DNA from: Bradysia coprophila
Taxonomy: Eukaryota; Arthropoda; Insecta; Diptera; Sciaridae
NCBI RefSeq assembly: GCF_014529535.1
Contig: NW_023504022.1
Location: 3,344,986-3,408,985 of the forward strand
Direction: 5' to 3'
Length of the DNA stretch: 64,000 nt
Below are positions 21,144-32,591 of the stretch, in pieces. A program made the translations under genes and the position numbers. The notes under the pieces are model-generated. The model was not told the origin of the DNA, searched no databases, and saw nothing but the letters and a program-made list of their open reading frames with translations. Position 1 is the first letter of the stretch. Each line of letters starts with the position of its first letter.

Positions 21144-21210
21144 AATCTCGGTGGCCGAATCGGCTAGAGCGCGTCAGTTTTATGCATATGATCGTGAGTT
21201 CTATCCTCAT
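21144..21210 (+). ncRNA. tRNA-like pol III unit 1 (SINE-like head)
   Basis: A-box-like TGGCCGAATCGGCTAGAGCG at 21,152 and a B-box-like GTGAGTTCTATCC near 21,195, with GTGAG/CTCAT able to form a T-arm. The acceptor ends do not pair. Followed by a run of seven T at about 21,220, a pol III stop signal. Confidence 0.45.
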
Positions 21211-21676
21211 AACAAACATTTTTTTCCATTTTTTTTTCATTTTCTATCACAAAAAATAGTAAATAAACTGATCTCCAGTATAGTAGCTAGATTTTTAATC
21301 GAAGAAATATCTGCTGGGCACCGAGGCCTTAGCCTTTTTGTCATATTGATTACACCATATTTGCAATGACACATTTCTCGGCAGATATTTGTCCAATCGA
21401 ATAACTAATTGCGTTTCCGAAATCCTGAGATAAAACACTACACAACGTAATTTTGAATAACAAGAATCCATTTAGTCAAAATTTGATTATTTTTCGTTCT
21501 AAATAAATTATGCGAGTCACACATACACTCGCGACATTTTGTCGTGCATGTTAAATACTTATGTACTTTTTAAAATGATCAGACTACCTGCGACAGAGTC
21601 ACTAACACATATATGGTCATTGCTTATGTTCTACATACATGCGGGGTTTCATGACAACAAAATCAAATGTAATCAT

Positions 21677-21745
21677 GAGTCTCAATGGCCGAATCGGCTA
21701 GAGCGTGAACTTTTTATGCATAAGATCGTGAGTTCTCTTCCCGCA
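21677..21745 (+). ncRNA. tRNA-like pol III unit 2 (SINE-like head)
   Basis: Same A-box-like TGGCCGAATCGG at 21,686 and GATCGTGAGTTCTCTTCC at 21,725, followed by a long T-run from about 21,751. More decayed than unit 3. Confidence 0.42.
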
Positions 21746-22166
21746 ACGCACATTTTTTTTTTTTTGTTTTTGTTTTATCAAAATAAATTGCAAAGAAAGT
21801 ATTCTGATCTCTTTATCGTAAGTAAACTTCCAATCGAACGAATATCTGCTGCGCACTGAGACCTTACGCTTTTTTACATATTGATACACCACGTATGCAA
21901 TGGCATATTTCTCAGCAGATATTTGTCCAATTGAAAAACTAATTACGAAAGACATCCTTCGGTAAAACACAAAACAATGAAGTTTTGAATGAAGAGAATC
22001 CGTTTAGTCAAAATTTGATTTTTTTTTTTCGTTCTAAACGAAAAAAAAACACATGGCGTCGACACACACACACACACACGAAATTTTGTAGTACATGTTG
22101 CTTATGTACTTTATAAATTGAGTCCCACGCTGCAACATTAGAGTATGCATATCTGGTATATTAGAA

Positions 22167-22239
22167 GACTCGGTGGTGTAATGGTTAGCGTAGTTTGTTG
22201 ATATGCAGGAGGTTCGGAGTTCGAATCTCCATCGGGTCA
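22167..22239 (+). tRNA. tRNA-like sequence, 73 nt, anticodon position GAT, defective
   Basis: Exactly 73 nt. The acceptor GACTCGG/TCGGGTC pairs at all seven positions (two G-U). The A box is TGGTGTAATGGTTAGCG. The T-loop TTCGAAT is perfect with a 4/5 T-stem. The anticodon loop TTGATAT would place GAT at 34-36, but the anticodon stem GTTTG/GCAGG does not pair. T7 at 22,244-22,250 is a pol III terminator. It is probably transcribable but unlikely to be a working tRNA. Confidence 0.4.
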
Positions 22240-22947
22240 TTGGTTTTTTTCTTAAAAATAAAAAACGGAAATAAAATTTACCCTAGAAGAGTAATAAAAT
22301 TATATCCCTAGACAACCAGAATAACGTATGGCTTAGAGTTTATATACAGAAACGAGTAATGTATGAAATAGTCACACATGGAAGATAAATTAAATTTGGG
22401 TCCTTGGACTAAGACCGCTACTCGGCCCTAAGTGTATTTTGCATATAACTCGAGTAAATTTCATCCGTTTTTCCTAATTTTTGTTTCATTTAAAAGGTAA
22501 TTGAACATCGAATATAATGTTGTTGAAAAAAATTTTGGGTCCTTGGACTAAGGACTCTCCACGGCCCTAAGTGTGTTTTGCATATAACTCGAGTAAATTT
22601 GATCCGATTTTCCTAAATTTTGTTTCATTTGAAAGGTAATCGAGCACCAAATAGAATGTTGTTGAAAAAAAAATTAAATTTGGGTCGTTGGACTAAGGCC
22701 GTAACTAGGCCTTAGGCCTCTCAATAAATTAAAATTTTAGGTCAACTTGAAATTTGTGTTACATTTGAAAGGAACGTCGTACGGGGCTTCGTAATTGCGC
22801 TATGCGCAATTTGTAAGATGTACACATTTCATAATAATTTGACTTCAACTAGGGTGACAGACTCACTAGGGTCACGTGTGCAATAGATGTACGGGTTCGT
22901 ACGGGGCTCAGTCGCAGCAAACGCTCCGACTGTTCTGACGGCTCGTT

Positions 22948-23931
22948 TAAATTGTAACTTTTTTGAGTCCGAGAACTTCCCGGAGTAGTTTTGCCCTTTT
23001 TGGAGCAGTTAACGGTAGTAATCGGTGTAATTCTACTGGCACCAAATACAATCTAGCGATTCTAAAGGTTTCCGACATAAGAGAAGAGTCATTGAAAAAG
23101 TCGAAAATATTTATAGATCACGAAAAAATCATTCATTCAGCATTTAAAGCATCCAGATCATCCGTTTATTTAGCAAAATATTGCAATTAAACACAGCACT
23201 GCTCCTAAATTTGACAATTATCAATTTTATTAGTGTTCACGGCATGAACTTCATGCTGAATACCTCTCCTGCTGTGAATGAAATTATGAATCAAAAAATC
23301 ACAAATGCGTACATTGTGATTTTCACTGTAAATTGTTGAAGATACATGTAATCTACAGATTTATGCAGTTCGTTTAAGATAGGGCACAGGATAGATTTTT
23401 GTAATTGTTACAAAAATATCATAGCAAATAAAATTTCAGAATAAACAAAGGAAGGAAATTAGTTTATTTTATGTAATTTTATTTCGAAAAAATATACATA
23501 TCGTCATTTACAAAGGAAGCTTATTTTCAAGGTTCTGAACCTTGCTTATTTCTACATTTTCAAACAAAAGATGCTTCGATATTACTATACCTGCCGAAAG
23601 ACGCTGTAATGAGGACGTATTTCTTGCTAAACTCTTGAATAAATTTTGAACTCGTTTGAATACGGCCCTCGCTTCGCTCTGGCCGCAAAGTTCACACTCG
23701 TTGAAATTTTGTAGATTATAAGACTTTTTTAGCAAATAATTCTAAAGGAATATTTTCGTTCGACAAAGTTGTCAATCGAATCAGCGTAGCTGAATGTTTC
23801 AAATGAAACGTCAAATATGTTCGATGTTCTACTGAAAATTGGCCCGATTTGCAATAATAAGGTATGCAACTCGTGTGATTACGGCCCTCGCTTCGCTCTG
23901 GTCACAAAGTTCACACTCGTAAATTTTTAGC
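22948..23931. other. Gene-free stretch with repeat fragments
   Basis: 23,183-23,392 is a copy of the CACAGCACTGCT family (AATTGTTGAAGATACATGTA, GTTTAAGATAGGGCAC match 12,040-12,090). CGGCCCTCGCTTCGCTCTGG occurs at 23,664 and in near-identical form at 23,882, each followed by AAAGTTCACACTCGT. No gene. Confidence 0.45.
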
Positions 23932-25105
23932 CCCGTGCGAAGTACTGGGGGCTTATAAGATTAATATGCCGTTTGTAACACGTCGAATTGGAAGCAGACA
24001 GTAAGGGCAAATCATTTGGTTATGTTAATAGATGACGAATCCGCAATAAAAAACATAGCTAACGCCGACCCGTACGAAACACCTATTCGTATCAAAAGCC
24101 TTTAATTTGAAACTCTTCATTTCTCTTACTTCATTTTCTTCTCTGCTGAAAAACTATTCTTCCTTTTAAATCACTTACATTATCCACTCTTTGCCTTGTT
24201 ATCATATACAATTAAATTGCCGGAGGCAATATAGACAGCCCCGTACGAAGACAAATTTCATAAATTCCTATTTAAACAGCTATATACCGGTATATTTAAC
24301 TATATTTCACTGTAAATAAAGATTTCACAGATAAATATATGCTATTATATAGCTCTATATGCCTGTATATAGCTCAATATAGCTGTATATAGGTATATAT
24401 AGATGTCCATATATGGAATCCCTGAAACCCCTCACACTTAACACATTATTTCCATGTTAACAGAAACTCTCTAAGCATCATTTTTCCCACTTTATATCAC
24501 TTTTAATAAAATCAAATATGGCCACCGGCAGCCATTTTGTTAGGAGACCGGAAATTATACCGACGCTTTACATTCGTTAATACCTTTCAAACAAAAAAAA
24601 ATTCATGAAATTCGGTCAAAATTAACTCGAGATATTGACAAAATACTCCTCGTTCACTGTACGGCCGAGTAGCCAGATAAGAGCTCACTCCAAGAGACCT
24701 AGCTCACGCTCCGGAGAACATAATTTCATTAACTTTTTTTTTCTGATTGGTACGGTCAATACCTATCTAATAAAGCTAAAACGAACGAAATATGTTCAAA
24801 TTTGGCCGACCTACAAGCAAAAACTGCTTGCCGCCCTGTGCCTGTTTCACACCAAGGAGTCTAACTCACAAGTCGGTCATCCGATTTCCATAAACTTTTT
24901 TTTTGTCGATCGGTATTGTAAATATCTTTCATTCGATGTATCATTTACGAGTATAGCGTTTAAATGTCCGGAGATATCTTCGAAAAACCGTAAAGCACTT
25001 ATTGGGCCCCAGCTCAGGAGGGGTCGATCCAAAATCTATTCCAAAATCGGATGCGTTTTACTCAAGTTATCGTGCAGACAGACAGACGGACATTTTTAGA
25101 CCCGT
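23932..25105. repeat. AGCCCCGTACG family fragments, mixed orientation
   Basis: A forward 5' end at about 23,930-24,060 (AGCCCCGTGCGAAGTA). A low-complexity TATATAG-rich tract at 24,275-24,415. A reverse-oriented copy at about 24,535-25,105 ending GACGGACATTTTTAGA, which matches the complement of 34,290-34,880. No gene. Confidence 0.55.
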
Positions 25106-25429
25106 ACGAAGTACTGGGGTCTTATAGGTTTACGCATACGTTTGTAACACGTCGAATTGGACTCCCTGAGTAAGGGGAAACCTATTGTGGTTGTCCAGAG
25201 ATGCCAAATCAGCAAGAAAAACATAGCTAAGTGTTTTTGGCACATAAATCGAGTAAATCTCATCCGATTTTGCTAGATTTAGTTTTTTATGGAAGGTAAT
25301 GCCGAATTGAATTATGGCAAAACAAGTCTCAAATTTGGGCACTTGGACTAAGGCCGCTACTCGGCCCTAAGTGTTTTTTGCACATAAATCGAGTAAATAT
25401 CATTCGATTTTGCTAGTTTTTAGCCCCGT
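25106..25429. repeat. Further fragments of the same family
   Basis: A second, forward 5' end (CCCGTACGAAGTACTGGGG at 25,101) followed by one or two 145-bp-type units (CTACTCGGCCCTAAGTG). Confidence 0.5.
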
Positions 25430-28049
25430 ACGAAGTACGAAGGGGCTTATAGGATTACGATGCCGTGTGTAATTGATGGAATTCGAAGCAGACGGTAAGG
25501 GCAAAGTGTTTGCCTATGTTCATAGATGACGAATCCACAATAAAAATTTGGTCCGTCTGTCCGTCTGTCCGTCTGTCCGTCACGTCGATATCTTGAGTAA
25601 ATCAAATCCGATTTCAAAAATTTTTTTTTCCTTGAAAGATAGTCAAAATAGTGAGGCTAAGTTCGAAGATGGGCATATTCGGGTCGGCCCTTCGTGAGTT
25701 AGGGTCACCTAAGTGATTTAAGGTCTTTTGGTGATATTTATGGCAAAATAAACGATGGAAATGTGAATGACACGGCAAATGATAGGTATTGTCAATACCA
25801 GGAAAAAAAAGTTTTTTAAAATCGGGTGAGTGGACCGTGAGTTAGGGCCTTAGAAGTGAAAAGCTACTAGGGCCCTATGTGTATTTTACATTGAACTCGA
25901 GTAAATTTCATTCGTTTTTCGTAATTTTTGTGTCATTTGGAAGGTAATCAAAGGCCGAATAGAATGTTGTTGAAAAAAAATTAAATTTGGGTCCTCGGAC
26001 TAAGGCCGCTACTAGGGCCCTATGTGTATTTTACATACAACTCGAGTAAATTTCATCCGTTTTTCGTAATTTTTGTTTCATTTGAAAGATAATCGAACAC
26101 CGAATAGAATGTTGTTGAAAAAAAAAATTAAATTTGAAATTTGAAAGATAGTCGAAATAGTGAGGCTAAGTTCGAAGATGGGCATATTCGGGTCGGCCCT
26201 TCGTGAGTTAGGGCCACCTAAGTGATTTAAGGTCTTTTGGTGATATTTATGGCAAAATAAACGATGTAAATGTAAATGACACGGCAAATGATAGGTATTG
26301 TCAATACCAATCCAGGAAAAAGTTTTTTTAAATCGGGTGAGTGGACCGTGAGTTAGGGCCTTAGAAGTGAAATGCTACTAGGGCCCTATGTGTATTTTAC
26401 ATAGAACTCGAGTAAATTTCATCCGTTTTTCGTAATTTTTGTTTCATTTGGAAGGTAATCAAAGGCCGAATAGAATGTAGTTGAAAAATTTTTTAAATTG
26501 GGGTCATCGGGCTGAGGCCGATACTAGGCCCTTCAAAAAATAAAATTTTAGGGCGATTTGAAATTTTTGTTTCATTTGAAAGGAACGTCGTACGGGGCTT
26601 CGTAATTGCGCTATGCGCAATTTGTAAGATGTACACATTACATAATAATTTTACTTTAACTACTTTAACCGGCGCAATAGGCTTACGGTCAAAGTAGGGT
26701 GACAGACGCACTAGGGTCACGTACGCAATAGATATACGGGTTTGTACGGGGCTCAGTCGCAGCAAACGCTCCGACTGTTCTGATGGCTCGTTTGTTAATA
26801 TCTCGAGTAAACTTTGACCGAATTAAAATTTTTTTTTTTGTTTGAAAGGTACTAACGAGTGTAAAGCAGCCATACTACTTTCCACCTCCTAACAAAATGG
26901 CCGTCGGCTGCCATTTTGGATTTTTGTAAAATCAATATAAATCGGTGAAAATGAAACTTACTTAATTTTAGGTCAATTCGAAATTTGTGTTACATTTGAA
27001 AGGAACGTCGTACGGGGCTTCGTAATTGCGCTATGCGCAATTTTTAAGACGTACACATTTCATAAGAATTTTACTTTACCGACGTTTACGGGCGCAGTAG
27101 GCTTACGGTAAGAGTAGGGCGACGGACGAACTAGGGTCACGTACGCAATAGATGTACGGGTTTGTACGGGGCTCAGTCGCAGCAAACGCTCCGACTGTTC
27201 TGATGGCTCGTTTGTTAATATCTCGAGTAAACTTTGACCGAATTTAATTTTTTTTTTTGTTTGAAAGGTACTAACGAGTGTAAAGCAGCCATACTACTTT
27301 CCACCTCCTAACAAAATGGCCGTCGGCTGCCATTTTGGATTTTTGTAAAATCAATATAAATCGGTGAAAATGAAACTTACTTAATTTTAGGTCAATTCGA
27401 AATTTGTGTTACATTTGAAAGGAACGTCGTACGGGGCTTCGTAATTGCGCTATGCGCAATTTTTAAGACGTACACATTTCATAAGAATTTTACTTTACCG
27501 ACGTTTACGCGCGCAGTAGGCTTACGGTAAGAGTAGGGCGACGGACGAACTAGGGTCACGTACGCAATAGATGTACGGGTTTGTACGGGGCTCAGTCGCA
27601 GCAAACGCTCCGACTGTTCTGATGGCTCGTTTGTTAATATCTCGAGTAAACTTTGACCGAATTTAAATTTTTTTTTTGTTTGAAAGGTACTAACGAGTGT
27701 AAAGCAGCCATACTACTTTCCACCTCCTAACAAAATGGCCGTCGGCTGCCATTTTGGATTTTTGTAAAATCAATATAAATCGGTGAAAATGAAACTTACT
27801 TAATTTTAGGTCAATTCGAAATTTGTGTTACATTTGAAAGGAACGTCGTACGGGGCTTCGTAATTGCGCTATGCGCAATTTTTAAGACGTACACATTTCA
27901 TAAGAATTTTACTTTACCGACGTTTACGGGCGCAGTAGGCTTACGGTAAGAGTAGGGCGACGGACGAACTAGGGTCACGTACGCAATAGATGTACGGGTT
28001 TGTACGGGGCTCAGTCGCAGCAAACGCTCCGACTGTTCTGACGGCTCGT
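25430..28049 (+). mobile_element. AGCCCCGTACG family, copy with 420-bp tandem 3' module
   Basis: Starts with T-run plus AGCCCCGTACGAAGTACG at 25,430. It has (GTCCGTCT)n at 25,550-25,580, the GGTCGGCCCTTCGTGAG region twice (25,680 and 26,190), and then the 3' module. The 3' module is not single: it is followed by three tandem 420-bp copies, the last ending GACGGCTCG at 28,048. Confidence 0.65.
26791..28049 (+). repeat. Three tandem 420-bp units, nearly identical
   Basis: TTTGTTAATATCTCGAGTAA begins at 26,791, 27,211 and 27,630. Each unit runs through CCTCCTAACAAAATGGCCG, TTGCGCTATGCGCAA, TAGGGTCACGTACGC and GTACGGGGCT to TGATGGCTCG. Only scattered single-base differences are visible, so the amplification is recent or the array is being homogenised. 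Confidence 0.88.
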
Positions 28050-28540
28050 TGTTTCATTTGAGAGGTAATTGAATGCCAAATAGAATGATGGCAAAAAAAG
28101 TTTCAAATTTGGGCCCTTGGACTAAGGCCGCTACTCGGCCCTAAGTATTTTTTGCACATAAATCGAGTAAATCTCATCCGATTTTGCTAGTTTTTGTTTC
28201 ATTTGAGAGATAATTGAATACCCAATAGAAAGTTGGCAAAACATTTTGGGTTTCTAAAATAATGTCGTAAATTGTTGGTTTTATTTGAGAGGTACTTCGT
28301 ACGGGCTTTCGTAATTGCGCTATGCGCAATTTTAAAAATGAACAGTTTCAGTAAATTTGACCATGCCCAACTTGACTTGCATTTTGGTAACAGACGCATT
28401 AGAGGGTTGTAGGCGTGTTAGGGTTCCGGGCGTATTACGGCTACGGACGTATTATGGTTACGGACGAAATAGGATTACGGGTCGTACGGGGCTAAGTCGC
28501 AGCAAACGCACCGACTGTTCTGATGCCTTGTTTTACACAA
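28050..28540 (+). repeat. AGCCCCGTACG family, 3' part of a further copy
   Basis: Two 145-bp-type units, then a shortened 3' module (TTGCGCTATGCGCAA, GTACGGGGCTAAGTCGCAGC) ending GATGCCTTG before TTTT. The module contains tandem variants of GTATTAGGGTTACGGACG. Confidence 0.6.
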
Positions 28541-30213
28541 AAGTGTTAGAGACGAACATCTATCACACTTTTTTATTATGTGAAAAAGTCCTAGTTCCAC
28601 ATTCACAAAACAAACTTCCCATCTACTCTGATGTAACAAAAAGGCAATCAAACAGAATAATTGACAGCTCATATAAGTGGGAAGTTTACGGCCGGAGCGA
28701 AACGAGGGTCGTAATCTACACGAGTCATATTTTATTTATGATTTGAGGTTGATTGAAAATCTTGAAAATTGAAAATTTATAAGAAAATTGAGAGCTCAAA
28801 AAGTGGTCAAAAATCATTCGACCTTACGCTCGATGGTTTCCAAGGAAATTTTTTTTGTACAATTTAACAGCGTGGAGTCATTAATATAGTAAATATGTAT
28901 TAAATGCAAAAAGTTTTTATGAATGCGTCAAAAATACATTTAGAAAAGTGTCAGTAAAGGCACCTAGTTGCTTAAATGGGCTTAAATTCTTGGGAATGTT
29001 GTAGGTTATCCAAAAAAGAAAAGTTTTTGAAAATCGTCTGTGAAATGTGTGTGGCGTGACTGTTTGTTTGGCCCAATATTGAGGCAAAATTCCGCAATAG
29101 AGAAAATCGAATTTTTTGAAAAAGTATAAAAAATCACGGATTTTAAATTTTTGATCGTTAAGTGACCACAGCCTTCAAATTAAATTAAAGTTGAAGCATA
29201 ATTTTACAGAACCTTGCTCTAATGCGCATGTGTAAGCTTTTACACTGTAATGTTTTCTAAATGATTTCTTTGAAAACTACAATTATTTAAAAATGAATTA
29301 AATGAATAGAATCGATCAAATTATAATGCTTCGACTTTAATTTGAGGCCAAAATATTGTTTTTTACACTTTTTCAAAAAAAATTGATTTTCTCTATTGAG
29401 GAAATCTGGCCGCATGTAGCATGTAAAATACAATGTTTCACCATCAATACACGATATCATATCTATGATTTGTCAAAATGATTTTGTTTTTATTTTGTGC
29501 ACCCATATACGATCACTCATCGCACTTATGTCCAGTAAGCCCCGCAATAAATTAATCTTCTTTTAAAGTGAACAACGCAGTAAATAAATTGATTTCGTTC
29601 GTTGATGGCGTTTGACCCGTTTATATACATCTCCTCCAGTGGTGCAATGGATTTTTGTATATGCATTAGATGCATTATGACCCAGCGGGTTTGTTCTAAT
29701 GAATTTCTTGTTTTGTAGGTGTAAAGTTTTGTGCACAAAACTTGAGATAAATTAAAAGTCACGTTTACGCGAGGTTATTGACCTCAGATTCGCCTCTGAA
29801 ACTGAAAGAGAGACTGAAACACAGGCGGTATAATAGTATAATAGGCGAAGGTCACGCTAAGACGTGTCTAGGAATTGTTTGAAAATTGTACATTTCCATA
29901 TGTTGGAAGAATAAGGTGGAATTTCCCATGGTTTTGAGTACATCAGATAGTAATATCGGTCTAATCCATTTTGCTCAACGCATTCCGTCCGCTGTAAATT
30001 CTTCCAACAATCTTGTGCAATTCAATTATCTAATCAAGATTTCTATCGGCCGTAATGACACTGAGAAAATGTTGTTGGTCAATAAATTTTCGACTTAATT
30101 TACTAAAAATAATTTATTTTCAATTTTTCATGTTACCTAACAGTTATGGGAAAGGCAATAAAAGTTTATTTTTGCCATACCGTTCGTAGTATTTTTGGAA
30201 GATAAGATTCGCG
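28541..30213. other. Gene-free stretch with an inverted repeat
   Basis: 29,090-29,190 and 29,320-29,405 form an inverted repeat (CAATAGAGAAAATCGAATTT / TTGATTTTCTCTATTG; TTAAAGTTGAAGCATAA / TTATAATGCTTCGACTTTAA), probably a MITE of about 320 bp. The remainder shows nothing I can support. Confidence 0.45.
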
Positions 30214-30250
30214 TATAAATACCGCAGATTCACGTGAGAATTGGGTCAGT
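30214..30250 (+). promoter_or_regulatory. Core promoter of the Mipp-like gene (TATA plus initiator)
   Basis: TATAAATA at 30214-30221 and the arthropod initiator TCAGT at 30246-30250, about 32 bases apart. If the A at 30248 is +1, the 5' leader is 35 nt. Spacing and both elements are standard for insect TATA promoters. Confidence 0.6.
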
Positions 30251-30282
30251 CAGACGTGTTCCGATCTGTAACAAACTACACT

Positions 30283-31902
30283 ATGAAGTTCGTTGTGGCG
30301 TTGTTGGGCGTTTTATTTCTAGCCGTTACGGCAGACGCTGGTGCGTCAATGCACAATCCATTTTACTGTTATGCAACGGATCCCATCCGTCCAATGACGA
30401 ATATGGCATCCGTATTCACCAGCTATGAGGCGATTCGTCGGTTCAATTTCACAACTGTAAATCCGTACCGATCAAGTAAGACTTGAACCTAAACTCTCAA
30501 AACCATTTCTGTTAACAATTTTATTTAGCTTGTACTCCGTCGAGATTCTGGTACATGGGACGATATGGGGCACGTTTCCCTCATCCAATTGTAAGTGGAA
30601 CATTTCCGTTTGAAAACATGTTTCGCACATTGCACTTGTATTTACAGGGAATGGAAGAGATGATTGACTTCGCAGAATCTTCGGTTCAGGGTGATATTGT
30701 CAGTAACTATGAGGCAGGCAGAACCAGTTTGTGCAGACAGGATTTTGAGATGATTCGCGATTTTTCCATGGAAAACGATTTTGCATCCGGTTTCCATCTC
30801 GGAAATGCTAGTTTGGTCACTGATTCCGGAATCATCGGAATCCAGAATATTGCCAGGCGTTACCAGGAGAATTTCCCCGATATTTTCCCCACAACATATA
30901 GCCCTGAACGTTTCCTGTTCCGTCATACCCAGTCTGTGCGCACCAACCAATCTGCTCGTGCCTTTGCTAGCGGTCTGTTTGGTGAAGCAGGAGCCCAGAA
31001 TGTTGTTTACGAGGATGTGCCAGAAAGGGATTGGTTCTTGAGACCATTTGACTTCTGTCCGGCATTTAATGACGAAGTATCCGATTGGGATGCTCAACGA
31101 AACGCCTTCCGTGATGGACCTGAAATGCAAGAGCTCATTGAACAAGTCAACAGAAGATTAGGCTTCCATGCAGATCAATTGAACTTCCAGCAAATTGTTG
31201 ATATGTGGGATTGGTGTCGATTTAAGACAGCCGCTTATTTCGAAGAATCCGGTTCGGAGACAGGCACCCACTGGTAAATTATCATTGAATTGACAAAATT
31301 TCCCAAACAGTATTATAAGCACTAAGATGTTTCAGTCCTTGGTGCGCTGCATTCTCGGTAGCTCATCATCTGATACTGGAATACTGGGAAGATTTAGGTC
31401 ATTTCTACTTCAGCGGATATGGAGTACGAAATCAACGCTTGCTTGAAAACCTTAACTGTGGTGTTATGCAGGACCTAATCAATCACATGCAATCCGACTC
31501 TCCCCAAGTAGCTCGCATTTACATGAGTTACACTCAAGAAGTTCAGCTGCTATTGGTCCTACTCGGCTCATTCAGAGACACCTGGCCGCTTCATCAACAC
31601 AATTATGCTCAACAAGCAGCACGAAATTGGCTAACCAGTCTGATCGCACCATTCGGTTCAAATTTAGCAGTCGTTCGTCACGAGTAAGTTCTGAATTTAA
31701 GGGAAATTACTCTTTCGTTAATTAACAAATTTGCAGTTGTGATGACGGTGACCACGATTTAATTTTCTATTTGAATGAGAGACCAATATTGGTTCCCGGC
31801 TGCGATCAACAAAACGGTGTATGCAAGTTGAGTGTCATTGTGGAACGGTTCCAACGATTCGTCGGTGTCAATTGCGAGGAAGTATTCTGCAGTAACTTGT
31901 AA
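30283..31902 (+). CDS. Secreted Mipp-like histidine phosphatase paralogue, probable pseudoenzyme
   Basis: Member of the multiple inositol polyphosphate phosphatase branch of histidine phosphatases, which in active form remove phosphates from inositol phosphates in the secretory route or outside the cell. Exons 30283-30475, 30529-30590, 30648-31273, 31336-31683 and 31737-31902 join in frame to 464 residues. Residues 1-20 (MKFVVALLGVLFLAVTADA) are a signal peptide. The family-typical NYEAGRTSLC, WCAAFSVAHH, ILEYWEDL and APFGSNLAVV are present. The catalytic RHG is RYG (GRYGARFP), and the HAE proton-donor region is TQE (YTQEVQLLLVLLG). Both catalytic histidines are therefore gone in an otherwise intact, well-spliced gene. 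Intron 2 (30591-30647, 57 bp) has no stop and is a multiple of three, so a retained form is possible. AATAAA at 31980. Confidence 0.88.
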
Positions 31903-32162
31903 AGTACCTTTTGATGCGAACATGCAGCATCAATTTCTGTACGCTGCGTTTTTTGCTGTCCTTTGCTATTTTTCGACCCAATAAAGATACAATTATCAAA
32001 CACAAGTTACGTTTGCCTTTGCAAAATAAGAATTTCAAGCTGTTCTCTCTCTATTGAAATACAATTAGTGATTGAATCAGTCACTTTTATTGGGGCTGGT
32101 TTAAGAGCAATAGACCATTCGCAAATTTGTAGCCTACATTTAGGGAGAAACATATTCGTTTT
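31903..32162 (+). other. Mipp-like 3' untranslated region and flank
   Basis: Polyadenylation signal AATAAA at 31980-31985. The region up to about 32,105 is duplicated at 54,120-54,312. Confidence 0.6.
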
Positions 32163-32568
32163 TTGAGAGCTTCCGAGCGTACGCTGAAATTGTAGCCTAC
32201 ATTTCTGCGTTTCGAAATTTTTGATCGCTGATATCTTTTTACGAGAGCCCCTTTTAAAAAATGTACGACCACATTTTCGAGTAAAAATATGTCAGCTTTG
32301 AATAAAAAATAAAATTGTCTGTGAAAGTTCCATGTGCTTTGAGAAAAATGTACCTTTGATGCAAATTTGGGGTATTGGTACAGTTTTCTCAAAGCACATG
32401 AAACTTTCACAGACAATTTTATTTTTTATTCAAAGCTGACATATTTTTACTCGAAAATGTGGTCGTACATTTTTCAAAAAGGGCTCTCGTAAAAAGATAT
32501 CAGCGATCAAAAATTTCGAAACGCAGAAATGTAGGCTACAATTTCAACGTACGCTCGGAAGCTCTTAA
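32163..32568. mobile_element. Near-perfect palindrome flanked by TTAA, 406 bp
   Basis: Two arms of about 190 bp separated by a short loop near 32,345-32,385. Ends GAGCTTCCGAGCGTACG / CGTACGCTCGGAAGCTC. Right flank TTAA at 32565-32568; left flank TTGA at 32163-32166, one change from TTAA. Inner words AAATTGTAGCCTACATTT and GATATCTTTTT are shared with the neighbouring element. Confidence 0.82.
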
Positions 32569-32591
32569 AAACCTTTTTTTAAGTAAAACCA

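Larger units (their letters stand above)
20991..22385. mobile_element. TIR element carrying three tRNA-like units, 1,395 bp
   Basis: Terminal inverted repeats of about 50 bp (TCTTCCATGTGTGACTATTT at the left, its complement at the right), flanked by TA at 20989-20990 and 22386-22387. Inside, two diverged tandem segments (about 21,110-21,520 and 21,650-22,035) share tRNA-like head, T-run, ATATCTGCTG, CAGATATTTGTCCAAT and TTTAGTCAAAATTTGATT in the same order. A third segment begins with the same kind of spacer and ends in a different tRNA-like unit. No transposase frame. Confidence 0.75.
20005..22947 (+). mobile_element. AGCCCCGTACG family, copy A (with nested insertions)
   Basis: Begins AGCCCCGTACGAAGTA after a run of T and ends GACGGCTCG before TTT, the same ends as the single clean copy at 44,360-45,360. 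Inside: (GTCCGTCT)n near 20,126-20,155, a stretch with TTCGTGAGTTAGGGCC, then 145-bp tandem units, then the nested elements 20,850-20,988 and 20,991-22,385, more tandem units, and the 3' module with TTGCGCTATGCGCAA, GTACGGGGCT and AGTCGCAGCAAACGCTCCGA. No protein-coding capacity. Confidence 0.7.

Noticed and set aside
22167..22239. A working tRNA-Ile (GAT)
   Set aside because: Acceptor and T-arm are good, but the anticodon stem cannot pair, and the unit sits inside a transposon; kept only as tRNA-like.
28357..28746. 129-codon plus-strand frame
   Set aside because: It runs through the 3' module of the AGCCCCGTACG family and unrelated flank; composition and content do not suggest a protein.
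30642..31145. 167-codon minus-strand frame inside the Mipp-like gene
   Set aside because: It is antisense to a well-supported coding exon, with no family features of its own.
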